From: Bacteroidota bacterium
GTDB taxonomy: Bacteria; Bacteroidota; Ignavibacteria; Ignavibacteriales; Melioribacteraceae
Assembly (NCBI GenBank): GCA_021812745.1
Contig: JAKAMS010000141.1
Coordinates: forward strand, 1-6,749
DNA: 6,749 bases
Reading direction: 5' to 3'
The notes under the pieces were generated by a model. That model was given only the letters and a program-made list of their open reading frames with translations, did no database searches and was not told where the DNA came from. Of this stretch, positions 1 through 5,583 are shown one piece after another. Position 1 is the stretch's first letter. Every line of letters starts with the position of its first letter. Made by a program: the position numbers and the translations under genes.

Positions 1-43
1 CAATATATGACCCACTTTCTCTGCGGTTGCTGTTTGCTTTCAT
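1..43 (-). CDS. Possible start of a divergent gene, cut by the left edge
   Basis: An ATG on the minus strand at 43-41 opens a frame that stays open for 14 codons to the window edge (MKANSNRRESGSYI). An AAGGA sequence lies about 7 bases upstream of it on that strand, which is a plausible ribosome binding site. The visible residues match no family I recognise and show no signal peptide. With only 14 codons this could be chance. It is listed because the spacing between SD and ATG is good and because it would make the long spacer to its right a divergent intergenic region. Confidence 0.3.
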   Translation of the reverse strand, partial: MKANSNRRESGSYI

Positions 44-145
44 TGAATAGTCCTTTTTTGTATGATGACTAAAAATTACTATTCTTTTAACAAACGGCAA
101 CCTTTTCTTAAGTTGACGCCTATGTGCTTACCGCAGGCAAGTTCT

Positions 146-173
146 AAATTACCAATTCGCAATTAGCAATTGC
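146..173 (+). repeat. Degenerate heptamer repeat, four units
   Basis: Four consecutive 7-base units share the pattern NAATTNN: AAATTAC, then three that begin CAATT at 153, 160 and 167. The last unit contains TTG. The 3' end can fold as GCAATT-AGC-AATTGC (159-173) and is followed by five Ts, so it also resembles a weak rho-independent terminator. The stem is only 6 bp and AT-rich, and no plus-strand gene precedes it. I read it as a repeat of the same type found around the sugar genes. Confidence 0.6.
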
Positions 174-484
174 TTTTTCCCTCCACCTGTTCAATATTAA
201 CCAAAAAATCATTTCGCAAAGTAAATCATAAAATGCAACTCTTAATTGATAAGGTTTAGCCGGTTCTTATCTAAAACTTGTACCGAACTATTCAGATCGT
301 GCAAAAAATGGTAATTACATGTATTTGTTACATTTTAGAGGAAAATCAATGCATTAAAGTTTTAGTTATTCCTTTCGATAATAGGCAGTCAAGCTTTATC
401 ATGCATAATTATGATGGTTTGTTGGGCGAATCATAAAAACGACTCATTGGCTTGAAAATTGATATTATTGAAGAAAAAACAATC

Positions 485-490
485 GAGAGG
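485..490 (+). promoter_or_regulatory. Ribosome binding site deciding the start at 497
   Basis: GAGAGG lies 6 bases before ATG 497. It supports that ATG over the in-frame TTG at 452, which has no SD-like sequence before it and would add a charged 15-residue extension ahead of the membrane segment. Confidence 0.55.
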
Positions 491-496
491 GAAATT

Positions 497-649
497 ATGT
501 TTTTATCTGGATTATTAATCTACGTTAGTTTGTTTATTGCTTTTATGGCAATACTGATGAAGTCGGCGCCGGTTGGTTTTGAGAATGAATTTGGTTTTCA
601 TTACGCAAACAAGTTAAACAGTTTGCCGGAAGAGAAGAAAGCTGCTTGA
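497..649 (+). CDS. Small single-pass membrane protein, 50 residues, function unknown
   Basis: This short gene encodes 50 residues from ATG 497, chosen because GAGAGG lies 6 bases upstream. Residues about 2-20 form one hydrophobic segment (FLSGLLIYVSLFIAFMAIL), followed by a polar tail of about 30 residues that ends in a charged stretch (LPEEKKAA). That is the shape of a small inner-membrane protein with a soluble tail. I do not recognise the family. It stands alone: the preceding spacer is long, and about 200 bases separate it from fcl, so co-transcription with the sugar genes is not obvious. The hydrophobic run and good SD favour a real gene, but a chance frame remains possible. Confidence 0.5.
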   Translation: MFLSGLLIYVSLFIAFMAILMKSAPVGFENEFGFHYANKLNSLPEEKKAA

Positions 650-754
650 AAAAAACCTGCTAGCCTTTATATCTTCCAATTACAATCCGAGTTGTGATTG
701 CAGATTCTTTATGTAAGGATGATGCAACCTTATCTTAATTTTATTCAGCCATCA

Positions 755-851
755 GATTTTTAACTTTTCCCATCCTTTTTTATAATTTCTCCTTTAAATT
801 TATTTTTTATACTTTTCACTTTCTCCTTTTAACTTTATAATTTATACTTGC
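755..851 (+). repeat. Degenerate 7-bp repeat array forming the fcl leader
   Basis: A pyrimidine-rich stretch of nearly 100 bases runs to within 2 bases of the fcl ATG. From 810 it divides cleanly into six 7-base units: TACTTTT, CACTTTC, then variants of NACTTTN/TAATTTA, with the last unit TACTTGC. Upstream of 803 the same pattern continues in decayed form (for example AAATTTA at 796, TAATTTC at 783, AACTTTT at 762), apparently with a one-base phase slip. There is no SD sequence in it, so if it is transcribed, fcl has a U-rich leader. Confidence 0.65.
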
Positions 852-853
852 TT

Positions 854-1807
854 ATGGATAAGAATAAAAAAATTTACGTTGCAGGCCACAAAGGAATGGT
901 TGGCTCCGCAATTCTAAGGCAGTTACAAAGCGCCGGACATGAAAATTTTCTTCTGCGAACCGTCGGTGAACTTGATCTGAAAAATCAATCGAAAGTAGAA
1001 TATCTATTTCAAAAAGAAAAACCGGATTATGTTATTTTAGCCGCAGCTAAAGTCGGAGGAATATTAGCAAATAGCAGATACCGCGCTGAATTCCTTTATG
1101 ACAATTTGATGATCGAATCTAATATTATTAATTCGGCATATCAAAACGGGGTTGAAAAATTAATTTTTCTAGGCAGTTCGTGCATATATCCAAAGATGGC
1201 TCCGCAACCGCTAAGAGAGGAATATCTTCTTTCCAATTACCTTGAATACACAAACGAACCCTACGCGATAGCTAAGATTGCCGGGATTAAACTTTGTGAA
1301 AGTTACTATAAACAGTATGGTTCCAATTTTTATTCTGTCATGCCGACAAATCTGTACGGTTACTATGATAATTTTAATCTAGAAACTTCACATGTACTAC
1401 CGGCGCTTATCAGAAAGTTTCATGATGCGAAGTTGAATAATTCAGATTCAGTTGAGATTTGGGGAACAGGCAAACCGTACCGTGAATTTCTATTCGTAGA
1501 TGATCTTGCCAACGCACTATTATTTCTTATAGATAAAATCAACGCCGGCGATCTATACGATAATGATCTCACACATATAAATATCGGTACCGGAGAAGAC
1601 CTCACTATTTCGGCTCTAGCTGAACTGATTCAAAAAACAGTCGGTTATAAGGGTAAAATAAAATATGATCCTTCAAAACCGGACGGCACCCCAAAAAAAC
1701 TTCTTGATGTAACGCGTCTGCATCATTTAGGATGGAAACATTCTACTTCGCTTGAAGAGGGAATTAAGAGGACGTATGAATGGTTTGTGAATAATTATAA
1801 ATTATAA
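854..1807 (+). CDS. fcl: GDP-L-fucose synthase (GDP-4-keto-6-deoxy-mannose 3,5-epimerase-4-reductase)
   Basis: This NADPH-dependent enzyme of the extended short-chain dehydrogenase family performs the last step of GDP-L-fucose synthesis, epimerising and reducing the keto sugar made by Gmd, in the cytoplasm. The 317 residues are near full family length. The nucleotide-binding loop GHKGMVGS is at residues 11-18. The catalytic set is intact: Ser108 and Cys110 in GSSCIYP, Tyr137 and Lys141 in PYAIAKIAG, and His180 in ETSHVLPAL. The family signature PTNLYG is at 164-169. I chose ATG 854 over an in-frame TTG at 848. Neither has an SD, but the ATG gives the usual short N-terminus. The final codons and stop lie inside a 7-bp repeat. 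Gene order is fcl before gmd, the reverse of the common order. Confidence 0.97.
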   Translation: MDKNKKIYVAGHKGMVGSAILRQLQSAGHENFLLRTVGELDLKNQSKVEYLFQKEKPDYVILAAAKVGGILANSRYRAEFLYDNLMIESNIINSAYQNGVEKLIFLGSSCIYPKMAPQPLREEYLLSNYLEYTNEPYAIAKIAGIKLCESYYKQYGSNFYSVMPTNLYGYYDNFNLETSHVLPALIRKFHDAKLNNSDSVEIWGTGKPYREFLFVDDLANALLFLIDKINAGDLYDNDLTHINIGTGEDLTISALAELIQKTVGYKGKIKYDPSKPDGTPKKLLDVTRLHHLGWKHSTSLEEGIKRTYEWFVNNYKL

Positions 1808-1828
1808 ATTGAAAATTATAAATTGTGT
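1794..1828 (+). repeat. Heptamer repeat spanning the fcl stop codon
   Basis: Five consecutive 7-base units occur here: ATTATAA twice, ATTGAAA, ATTATAA, and ATTGTGT. The fcl stop codon (1805-1807) falls inside the second unit, so the last residues of Fcl (NYKL) are encoded by repeat sequence. Shifted by two bases, the units follow the same NAATTNN pattern as the array at 146-173. Confidence 0.75.
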
Positions 1829-1852
1829 GGTCCAAATAAAAATATCAAAAAA

Positions 1853-1873
1853 TAATTTATCATTTATCATTGA
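1853..1873 (+). repeat. Three heptamers just before the four-helix-bundle gene
   Basis: Units TAATTTA, TCATTTA and TCATTGA end 3 bases before ATG 1877. As in the fcl and gmd leaders, the last unit changes TTT to TTG. There is no SD sequence. The array is short, so on its own it would be weak evidence. It gains weight from its identical placement relative to the start codon. Confidence 0.5.
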
Positions 1874-1876
1874 CTC

Positions 1877-2224
1877 ATGGATACAGGATTAGGTCAAAGA
1901 TTATTTGATTTTGCCGTGGATGTTATTATTTACTGCAGGACATTAAAGAAATCAACCGAAAGTAATATTATAATTTATCAACTTAATAAGTCGGCAACTT
2001 CTTCCCCCGCAAATTATGAAGAATCGCAGGGCGCATCATCAAAAGCAGATTTTAGAAATAAAGTTTTTATATCACTGAAAGAGATGAGGGAATCGAATTT
2101 TTGGCTAAGAATATTAAATGCGGTTGGTAATAATTCAAAAGAATTAAATATATTACTTAAGGAATCCGAAGAATTAAAAAAAATCCTCGGATCAATTTGT
2201 TCAAAAGTTTCTAAGAATACCTAA
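1877..2224 (+). CDS. Four-helix-bundle protein (23S rRNA intervening-sequence protein family)
   Basis: The 115 residues match the small four-helix-bundle family first known from intervening sequences of 23S rRNA genes. Recognisable features are RLFDFAV at residues 8-14 in helix 1, the QLNKSATSSPANYEESQGA region (about 35-53), KADFRNKVFISLKEMRES (56-73), FWLRIL (75-80) and a final helix with ESEELKKILGSI (95-106). The fold is entirely helical, without signal peptide or catalytic residues. Relatives include Avd, the accessory protein of diversity-generating retroelements, but no reverse transcriptase is present here. It sits between fcl (69 bases) and gmd (40 bases) on the same strand. Its role in this family outside retroelements is not established, and nothing in the sequence links it biochemically to fucose synthesis. 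Confidence 0.88.
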   Translation: MDTGLGQRLFDFAVDVIIYCRTLKKSTESNIIIYQLNKSATSSPANYEESQGASSKADFRNKVFISLKEMRESNFWLRILNAVGNNSKELNILLKESEELKKILGSICSKVSKNT

Positions 2225-2226
2225 AT

Positions 2227-2261
2227 AATTTTATACTTTTAACTTTTCACTTTTTACTTGA
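2227..2261 (+). repeat. Heptamer repeat filling the spacer before gmd
   Basis: The 40-base gap between the four-helix-bundle gene and gmd is almost entirely five 7-base units: AATTTTA, three of form NACTTTT (2234-2254) and a last unit TACTTGA, then ACT and the ATG. It is the cleanest array in the window. It shares a 12-base string, TTTTATACTTTT, with the fcl leader (805-816 and 2229-2240). No SD sequence is present. Confidence 0.75.
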
Positions 2262-2264
2262 ACT

Positions 2265-3365
2265 ATGAAAAAAGCATTAATCACCGGCATTACGGGACAG
2301 GACGGAAGTTACTTAACAGAGATCCTGCTTGAGAAAGGGTATGAAGTTCACGGCATCATTAGAAGGAGCAGTTCTTTTAACACAGGAAGAATTGATCATC
2401 TCTACAATAATCCTGAGATACTGGATAAAAAATTATTTCTTCACCACGGAGATCTGGTTGACACCAGCAATCTGAATCGTCTTCTTAACTATATCGAACC
2501 GGACGAAATTTATAATCTTGCTGCACAAAGCCACGTAAAGGTTTCGTTCGAGATACCGGATTATACTGCACAGGTAGACGCACTCGGTACATTAAGATTT
2601 TTAGATGCTATTAGGGAAGTCGGTTTAGGAAAGCAGACAAAATTTTATCAGGCTTCAACCTCGGAGTTATATGGTAAAGTACAGGAAATACCGCAGACGG
2701 AAACAACTCCATTTTACCCCCGCTCTCCATACGGAGTAGCAAAGCTTTACGGCTACTGGATAGTAAAGAATTATAGAGAGGCATATAATTTATTTGCATG
2801 TAACGGTATATTATTTAATCATGAATCGCCGCGCCGGGGCGAAACTTTTGTTACACGTAAAATTACTCGCGCTGCTGCTAGAATATTTTTGGGCTATCAG
2901 AAAAATGTGAGTTTGGGAAACTTGGATTCAAAAAGAGATTGGGGTTACGCGCCCGAATATTGCGAAGGGATGTGGAGAATTCTACAGCATGATACTGCTG
3001 AAGATTTCGTCCTTGCAACAGGAGAAACTCATACAATCCGTGAATTTTGCGAATTGACATTCAAAGAACTTGGAATTGAGATCGGATGGAAAGGAAGCGG
3101 AGAAAAAGAATTCGGAATTGTTGAATCGTTTAATGGGAAAGAGATAAGCAGCAAAGTAAAAAGTGAGCAATGTAAAGTGAAAACCGGAGATGTTATTATA
3201 GAAATAGATCCGAAATATTATAGACCGACCGAAGTTGATCTGTTAATTGGCGATCCCACCAAAGCAAAAAAAGAATTAGGATGGGAGTCCAAAGTAAAGT
3301 TTGAAGAATTGATAAAGATAATGATTAAAGCGGATTTGGAGAAAGTTGCTTCAAGAGGGTATTAG
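2265..3365 (+). CDS. gmd: GDP-mannose 4,6-dehydratase
   Basis: Gmd converts GDP-D-mannose to GDP-4-keto-6-deoxy-D-mannose, the substrate of Fcl two genes upstream. It is a cytoplasmic extended short-chain dehydrogenase that keeps its NADP(H) cofactor bound. The 366 residues are full length. The cofactor loop [10 protein letters not shown] is at residues 8-17, the signature [15 protein letters not shown] at 33-47, catalytic Thr132 and Glu134 in STSELYG, Tyr156 and Lys160 in [12 protein letters not shown], and the conserved [19 protein letters not shown] at 185-203. [20 protein letters not shown] (315-334) closes the substrate domain. The start at ATG 2265 gives the standard N-terminus, with no SD. 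Residues 297-306 are encoded by an inverted heptamer repeat and make this loop about 8 residues longer than in E. coli Gmd, as I recall that sequence. Confidence 0.98.
   Translation: MKKALITGITGQDGSYLTEILLEKGYEVHGIIRRSSSFNTGRIDHLYNNPEILDKKLFLHHGDLVDTSNLNRLLNYIEPDEIYNLAAQSHVKVSFEIPDYTAQVDALGTLRFLDAIREVGLGKQTKFYQASTSELYGKVQEIPQTETTPFYPRSPYGVAKLYGYWIVKNYREAYNLFACNGILFNHESPRRGETFVTRKITRAAARIFLGYQKNVSLGNLDSKRDWGYAPEYCEGMWRILQHDTAEDFVLATGETHTIREFCELTFKELGIEIGWKGSGEKEFGIVESFNGKEISSKVKSEQCKVKTGDVIIEIDPKYYRPTEVDLLIGDPTKAKKELGWESKVKFEELIKIMIKADLEKVASRGY
3153..3183 (-). repeat. Inverted heptamer repeat inside the gmd coding region
   Basis: Within gmd, four 7-base units (AAAGTAA, AAAGTGA, GCAATGT, AAAGTGA) plus AAA follow in register. 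Read on the minus strand they are CACTTTN/TACTTTN units of the kind found before fcl and gmd. The reverse complement of 3154-3165 is identical over 12 bases to 2248-2259 in the gmd leader. The frame stays open, encoding a Lys/Val/Ser-rich loop (residues 297-306) in a part of Gmd where length varies between species. Confidence 0.6.
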
Positions 3366-3405
3366 AATAATTAAGTTTTTGCTAAAACTATTTATTTCTA
3401 AATAA

Positions 3406-3438
3406 AATTATAGGCGATTCTTTGAATCGCCTATAATT
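3406..3438. terminator. Bidirectional terminator between gmd and the TlpA-like gene
   Basis: A perfect 15-bp stem (3406-3420 with 3424-3438) encloses a TTT loop, with core GGCGATTC/GAATCGCC. It lies between convergent genes, 40 bases after the gmd stop and 14 bases after the stop of the minus-strand gene. On the minus strand it is followed by TTTTATTT-like sequence, so it best fits termination of the thioredoxin transcript. On the plus strand the following sequence is not T-rich, and termination there is less certain. Confidence 0.8.
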
Positions 3439-3452
3439 AAGATATCTTCTGT

Positions 3453-4052
3453 TTACTGAGCAAGCAATTTATTGATATAGTCTTCGTAGATAGAAATTGA
3501 GGTAAGTCCTTGAAAACTTGCAACGATAGTTCCATTTTTATCAATCACAAAGGATGATGGGATGGAATTAATTCCGCCGTATCTTTCTGTAACATCAGTA
3601 TCGCCGTAAACTATCGGGTAATTAATCCAATTTTGCCGGACGAAAGGAACAACGTCTTGCCTTGTATCTGTATCAACTGAAACTCCGATCACTTCAAATC
3701 CCCTTGAGCCATACTTTCTTTTTAATTCAATCAAGTCGGGAATACCTTTTCTGCATGGGGGACACCAAGTTGCCCAAAAATCCACAATCAAAACTTTCCC
3801 TTTATAATCAGAAAGTTTGAGTTGTTTTCCATCAATTGACATGAGATTAAAATTAGGGGCGGGCAACGGTTTATTGCCGATTGATCCGGCATAATTTTGA
3901 GGAAGTGAACCGTTTCCCAATAATGAATTGCCGTTACTCAATAAAAAAAATAGAACTATAATTCCTGCAATTGATCCTGTGTAAATAAATTTTTTATTTT
4001 TCTGAAAAAATGTTGGTGAATATTTCTTCTTCCCTAATGGTTTCTTACTCAT
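3453..4052 (-). CDS. Membrane-anchored TlpA/ResA-like thiol-disulfide oxidoreductase
   Basis: This encodes 199 residues from ATG 4052, chosen because GAGGAG lies 3 bases upstream. A TTG nine codons earlier would place that SD inside the gene. A basic N-terminus (residues 1-22) precedes one hydrophobic segment (about 23-38), so the thioredoxin domain (about 62-199) should face the periplasm. The redox motif is WCPPC with Cys97 and Cys100, preceded by VDFWAT. The cis-proline is Pro165 in NSIPSSFVID. The family (AhpC/TSA-Redoxin, TlpA/ResA type) reduces or oxidises exported protein disulfides, for example in cytochrome c maturation. No cytochrome genes are in view, so the partner is unknown. It lies 70 bases downstream of trxA on the same strand with no terminator between, probably one transcript. 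Confidence 0.93.
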   Translation of the reverse strand: MSKKPLGKKKYSPTFFQKNKKFIYTGSIAGIIVLFFLLSNGNSLLGNGSLPQNYAGSIGNKPLPAPNFNLMSIDGKQLKLSDYKGKVLIVDFWATWCPPCRKGIPDLIELKRKYGSRGFEVIGVSVDTDTRQDVVPFVRQNWINYPIVYGDTDVTERYGGINSIPSSFVIDKNGTIVASFQGLTSISIYEDYINKLLAQ

Positions 4053-4055
4053 TTT

Positions 4056-4061
4056 CTCCTC
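4056..4061 (-). promoter_or_regulatory. Strong ribosome binding site of the TlpA-like gene
   Basis: On the minus strand GAGGAG stands 3 bases before ATG 4052, in the context GTGAGGAGAAAATG. It fixes the start and shows that this genome uses SD sequences, in contrast to the fucose genes, which have none. Confidence 0.7.
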
Positions 4062-4122
4062 ACGCTGATTCTTTTTCAAAATGCATGATTTAGATACAAT
4101 TCATTTCTTTTTCAGCTAATAA

Positions 4123-4494
4123 TTATAAAATTATCGGGTTAGGCACATTTAATTCTTGCTCGATAATTTTTTTAAGCTCTGCCTTTGGCAATGCGCCCAT
4201 AGCCATTTTGGGTTGACCTTCTGCTGGTATAAAAAGAAGAGAGGGAATACTTCTGATTCCAAAAGCAGCAGACAATTCTTGTTCTGCTTCCGTATCTACC
4301 TTATAGAAATTTACTTTTCCTTCATATTCCTTAGAAAGTTCCTCTATTACCGGTCCAACCATACGGCAAGGTCCGCACCATTCTGCCCAGAAATCAATAA
4401 CTGCTGGTAATTTTCCCGCGTACTTCCATTCTGTATTCTTTTCGAAATCAAATATTTTCTCTAAGAATGTCTCTTTGGTTAAATGTTCTGTCAT
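4123..4494 (-). CDS. trxA: Thioredoxin
   Basis: A cytoplasmic thioredoxin of 123 residues that reduces protein disulfides and is recharged by thioredoxin reductase (not in the window). The active site is WCGPC, with Cys40 and Cys43 in VIDFWAEWCGPC. The cis-proline is Pro84 in GIRSIPSLLF. There is no signal peptide. The N-terminal stretch with NTEWKYAGKLPAVIDFWAEW and the later KVDTEAEQELSAAFGIRSIPS are characteristic of the thioredoxin type common in Bacteroidota, slightly longer than E. coli TrxA at both ends. ATG 4494 has AGGAA about 7 bases upstream. It is probably the first gene of a two-gene unit with the membrane-anchored thioredoxin downstream. Confidence 0.95.
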   Translation of the reverse strand: MTEHLTKETFLEKIFDFEKNTEWKYAGKLPAVIDFWAEWCGPCRMVGPVIEELSKEYEGKVNFYKVDTEAEQELSAAFGIRSIPSLLFIPAEGQPKMAMGALPKAELKKIIEQELNVPNPIIL

Positions 4495-4783
4495 GATAAG
4501 TTCCTAATGTTTTCTTGTATATAGTTACTGTTTTATATGCATAGGATGCACTAATAAGTAAAAGGATTCTATATAATATTTCGATTAAAAGCTTCCTTGG
4601 AACGCATTAGTATGGCTGAGAAGAGAGTAACACAATTGGGGGCAAGAATGCGTTTAAGTGCCATGTTTTAATTTGGGGAAAATGAATGATGTGCGCAGAT
4701 TATAGTCTAAGATCTGTTTTCAAGCGGCTAAAGTTCTAAATAGATAAATGTATTAAATCACTTGGCGTAAAAGAGGATGTTAA
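4495..4783. other. Spacer between the lipoprotein gene and trxA
   Basis: This stretch of 289 bases lies between two minus-strand genes, so it should hold the end of the lipoprotein transcript and the trxA promoter. I found no clear terminator after the lipoprotein stop. AT-rich -10-like sequences occur at about 4520-4545, but none has a well-spaced -35 partner. The only structure seen is the inverted repeat at 4601-4654. A 19-codon frame from ATG 4612 lacks an SD and is not supported. Confidence 0.5.
4601..4654. repeat. Eight-base inverted repeat around a 38-base loop
   Basis: AACGCATT at 4601-4608 is perfectly complementary to AATGCGTT at 4647-4654, extendable by one G-T pair. The loop is purine-rich. 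It lies upstream of the minus-strand trxA and could be an operator-like site, part of a small RNA, or chance. No protein or RNA family is recognised. Confidence 0.35.
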
Positions 4784-5212
4784 TTATTTGATTTTATAAC
4801 TGCAAGTTGCCGATGCCGTAACTGTTGTAAGCGAATCTGTTTGAAAATCATTTGCCACGGTCTTAAGTGAATCGTTAACATAAATTTTTAAATTTATTGA
4901 TGCCGATGCATTTAAACTTGCCGGACTATAATTTCCTGTGCAACTTGCCGCCAATGTTGCTGTCAACCCAACACTTAGTGGAAGTGAAATGTTGAGATTC
5001 ATTCCCTCTACCTGTGATATTACTCCATCGCCGCTTGTATATGTTATCACGGGATTTGCATACGTAGATGAACTTATCATGTTTGCTACATACCGGACAG
5101 TTTTATTATTTCCATTTGAAGCCGGTGTATTAATACCATCAACAAGTTTACAAGAAAAGCATGTCAGCGCTAGAGTAACGGTGAGTAAAATATTGATTAT
5201 TCTTTTTCTCAT
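4784..5212 (-). CDS. Small secreted lipoprotein, probable beta-sandwich
   Basis: The 142 residues begin with a lipoprotein signal peptide: basic RKR, a hydrophobic core (INILLTVTLALT) and CFSC, where Cys21 would be lipidated. Such a Phe/Ser-Cys box is common in Bacteroidota. The mature 122 residues are rich in Ser, Thr, Ala and Asn, with alternating beta-strand pattern: VRYVANM, PVITYTSGDG, LNISLPLSVGLTATLAAS, INLKIYVNDSLKTV and TTVTASATCSYKIK. The arrangement VxYxV...ITY...LP...IYVN...K resembles MmpS-type beta-sandwich lipoproteins, which is a hypothesis from pattern only. Cys93 and Cys138 could form a disulfide. ATG 5212 has AAGGGA about 4 bases upstream. It is probably monocistronic and divergent from the surface-repeat gene. 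Confidence 0.8.
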   Translation of the reverse strand: MRKRIINILLTVTLALTCFSCKLVDGINTPASNGNNKTVRYVANMISSSTYANPVITYTSGDGVISQVEGMNLNISLPLSVGLTATLAASCTGNYSPASLNASASINLKIYVNDSLKTVANDFQTDSLTTVTASATCSYKIK

Positions 5213-5437
5213 TGATCCCTTCAGCCAAAAATTAAACTCTGATTAACGAATGAGTTATCTTTCAGATATAAAATAGGGAGAATAAATAACTAGCTCAAAC
5301 GTATTTGAGATTAATATTAATGACAAATTTTTACAGTAAATATGACTGCTACAACAGAACGAAGTGCGGTTTTTCTTTAGATTAAATTGTAAAAATAAAA
5401 TGAAATATGAAAGTTTAGGACTATAAAAGCAGAGAAT

Positions 5438-5464
5438 TTGACGGCGGAATGATTGTTGTATAAA
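5438..5464 (+). promoter_or_regulatory. Possible promoter of the surface-repeat gene
   Basis: TTGACG (5438-5443) and TATAAA (5459-5464) match sigma-70-type -35 and -10 boxes, but the 15-base spacer is shorter than the usual 16-18. Transcription would begin near 5471 and give a leader of about 110 bases. Bacteroidota often use a different promoter consensus, so this remains tentative. Confidence 0.3.
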
Positions 5465-5493
5465 GGAAATTCTTTTACAAATATTTTCTATTC

Positions 5494-5502
5494 AAAGGAG
5501 GT
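5494..5502 (+). promoter_or_regulatory. SD-like sequence with no start codon
   Basis: AAAGGAGGT is fully complementary to the canonical 3' end of 16S rRNA, yet no ATG, GTG or TTG follows within the usual distance. The real gene begins about 80 bases later with its own GAGGT. Both sites share the string GAGGTAAAAA. Confidence 0.5.
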
Positions 5503-5583
5503 AAAAAGTAATCGCTAGAAATTAATTTTTCAGATTATACGAAAGACAAGGCACTAAAAATTGAAAACTATCATGAGGTAAAA

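Larger units (their letters stand above)
44..496. other. Long spacer without a convincing gene
   Basis: About 450 bases lie between the possible divergent start at the left edge and the small membrane protein. I see no protein-coding frame of recognisable family. It holds a 7-bp-period repeat (146-173), a perfect 10-bp palindrome CATAATTATG at 404-413, and an AGAGGA sequence followed by ATG-CAT-TAA at 349-357, a two-codon frame. A 42-codon frame from ATG 308 to TAA 436 has no good SD and unremarkable residues. Promoters are probably here, but I could not place one with confidence. Confidence 0.6.
5213..5583. other. Divergent intergenic region
   Basis: This spacer of 371 bases separates the minus-strand lipoprotein gene from the plus-strand surface-repeat gene and should carry both promoters. 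Visible elements are a 6-bp hairpin CTCAAA/TTTGAG at 5294-5309, a possible plus-strand promoter (5438-5464) and a strong SD-like sequence without a start codon (5494-5502). No coding frame is convincing. Confidence 0.55.

Noticed and set aside
349..357. Two-codon frame ATG-CAT-TAA after AGAGGA
   Set aside because: Could be a minimal leader frame, but one such combination is expected by chance in 450 bases of AT-rich sequence.
308..436. 42-codon frame starting at ATG 308
   Set aside because: No SD, no recognisable residues, no membrane or signal pattern. Likely chance in AT-rich spacer.
452..496. TTG-initiated extension of the small membrane protein
   Set aside because: No SD precedes the TTG, whereas GAGAGG stands 6 bases before ATG 497.
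848..853. TTG start two codons before the fcl ATG
   Set aside because: It lies inside the heptamer repeat, and ATG 854 gives the usual family N-terminus.
1877..2224. Diversity-generating retroelement accessory gene (avd)
   Set aside because: The fold family is shared, but no reverse transcriptase and no template/variable repeat pair is present in the window.
755..3183. CRISPR array or CRISPR-like repeats
   Set aside because: The repeats are contiguous 7-base units without spacers, and no cas gene is present.
4053..4079. TTG-initiated nine-codon extension of the TlpA-like protein
   Set aside because: A strong GAGGAG lies within this stretch, directly before ATG 4052.
4156..4410. Plus-strand 84-codon frame opposite trxA
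   Set aside because: It is antisense to a clear thioredoxin gene and matches no family. The same applies to other frames opposite fcl, gmd, the lipoprotein and UPF0182.
4612..4671. 19-codon frame MAEKRV... in the trxA upstream spacer
   Set aside because: No SD and no family resemblance. It overlaps the inverted repeat.
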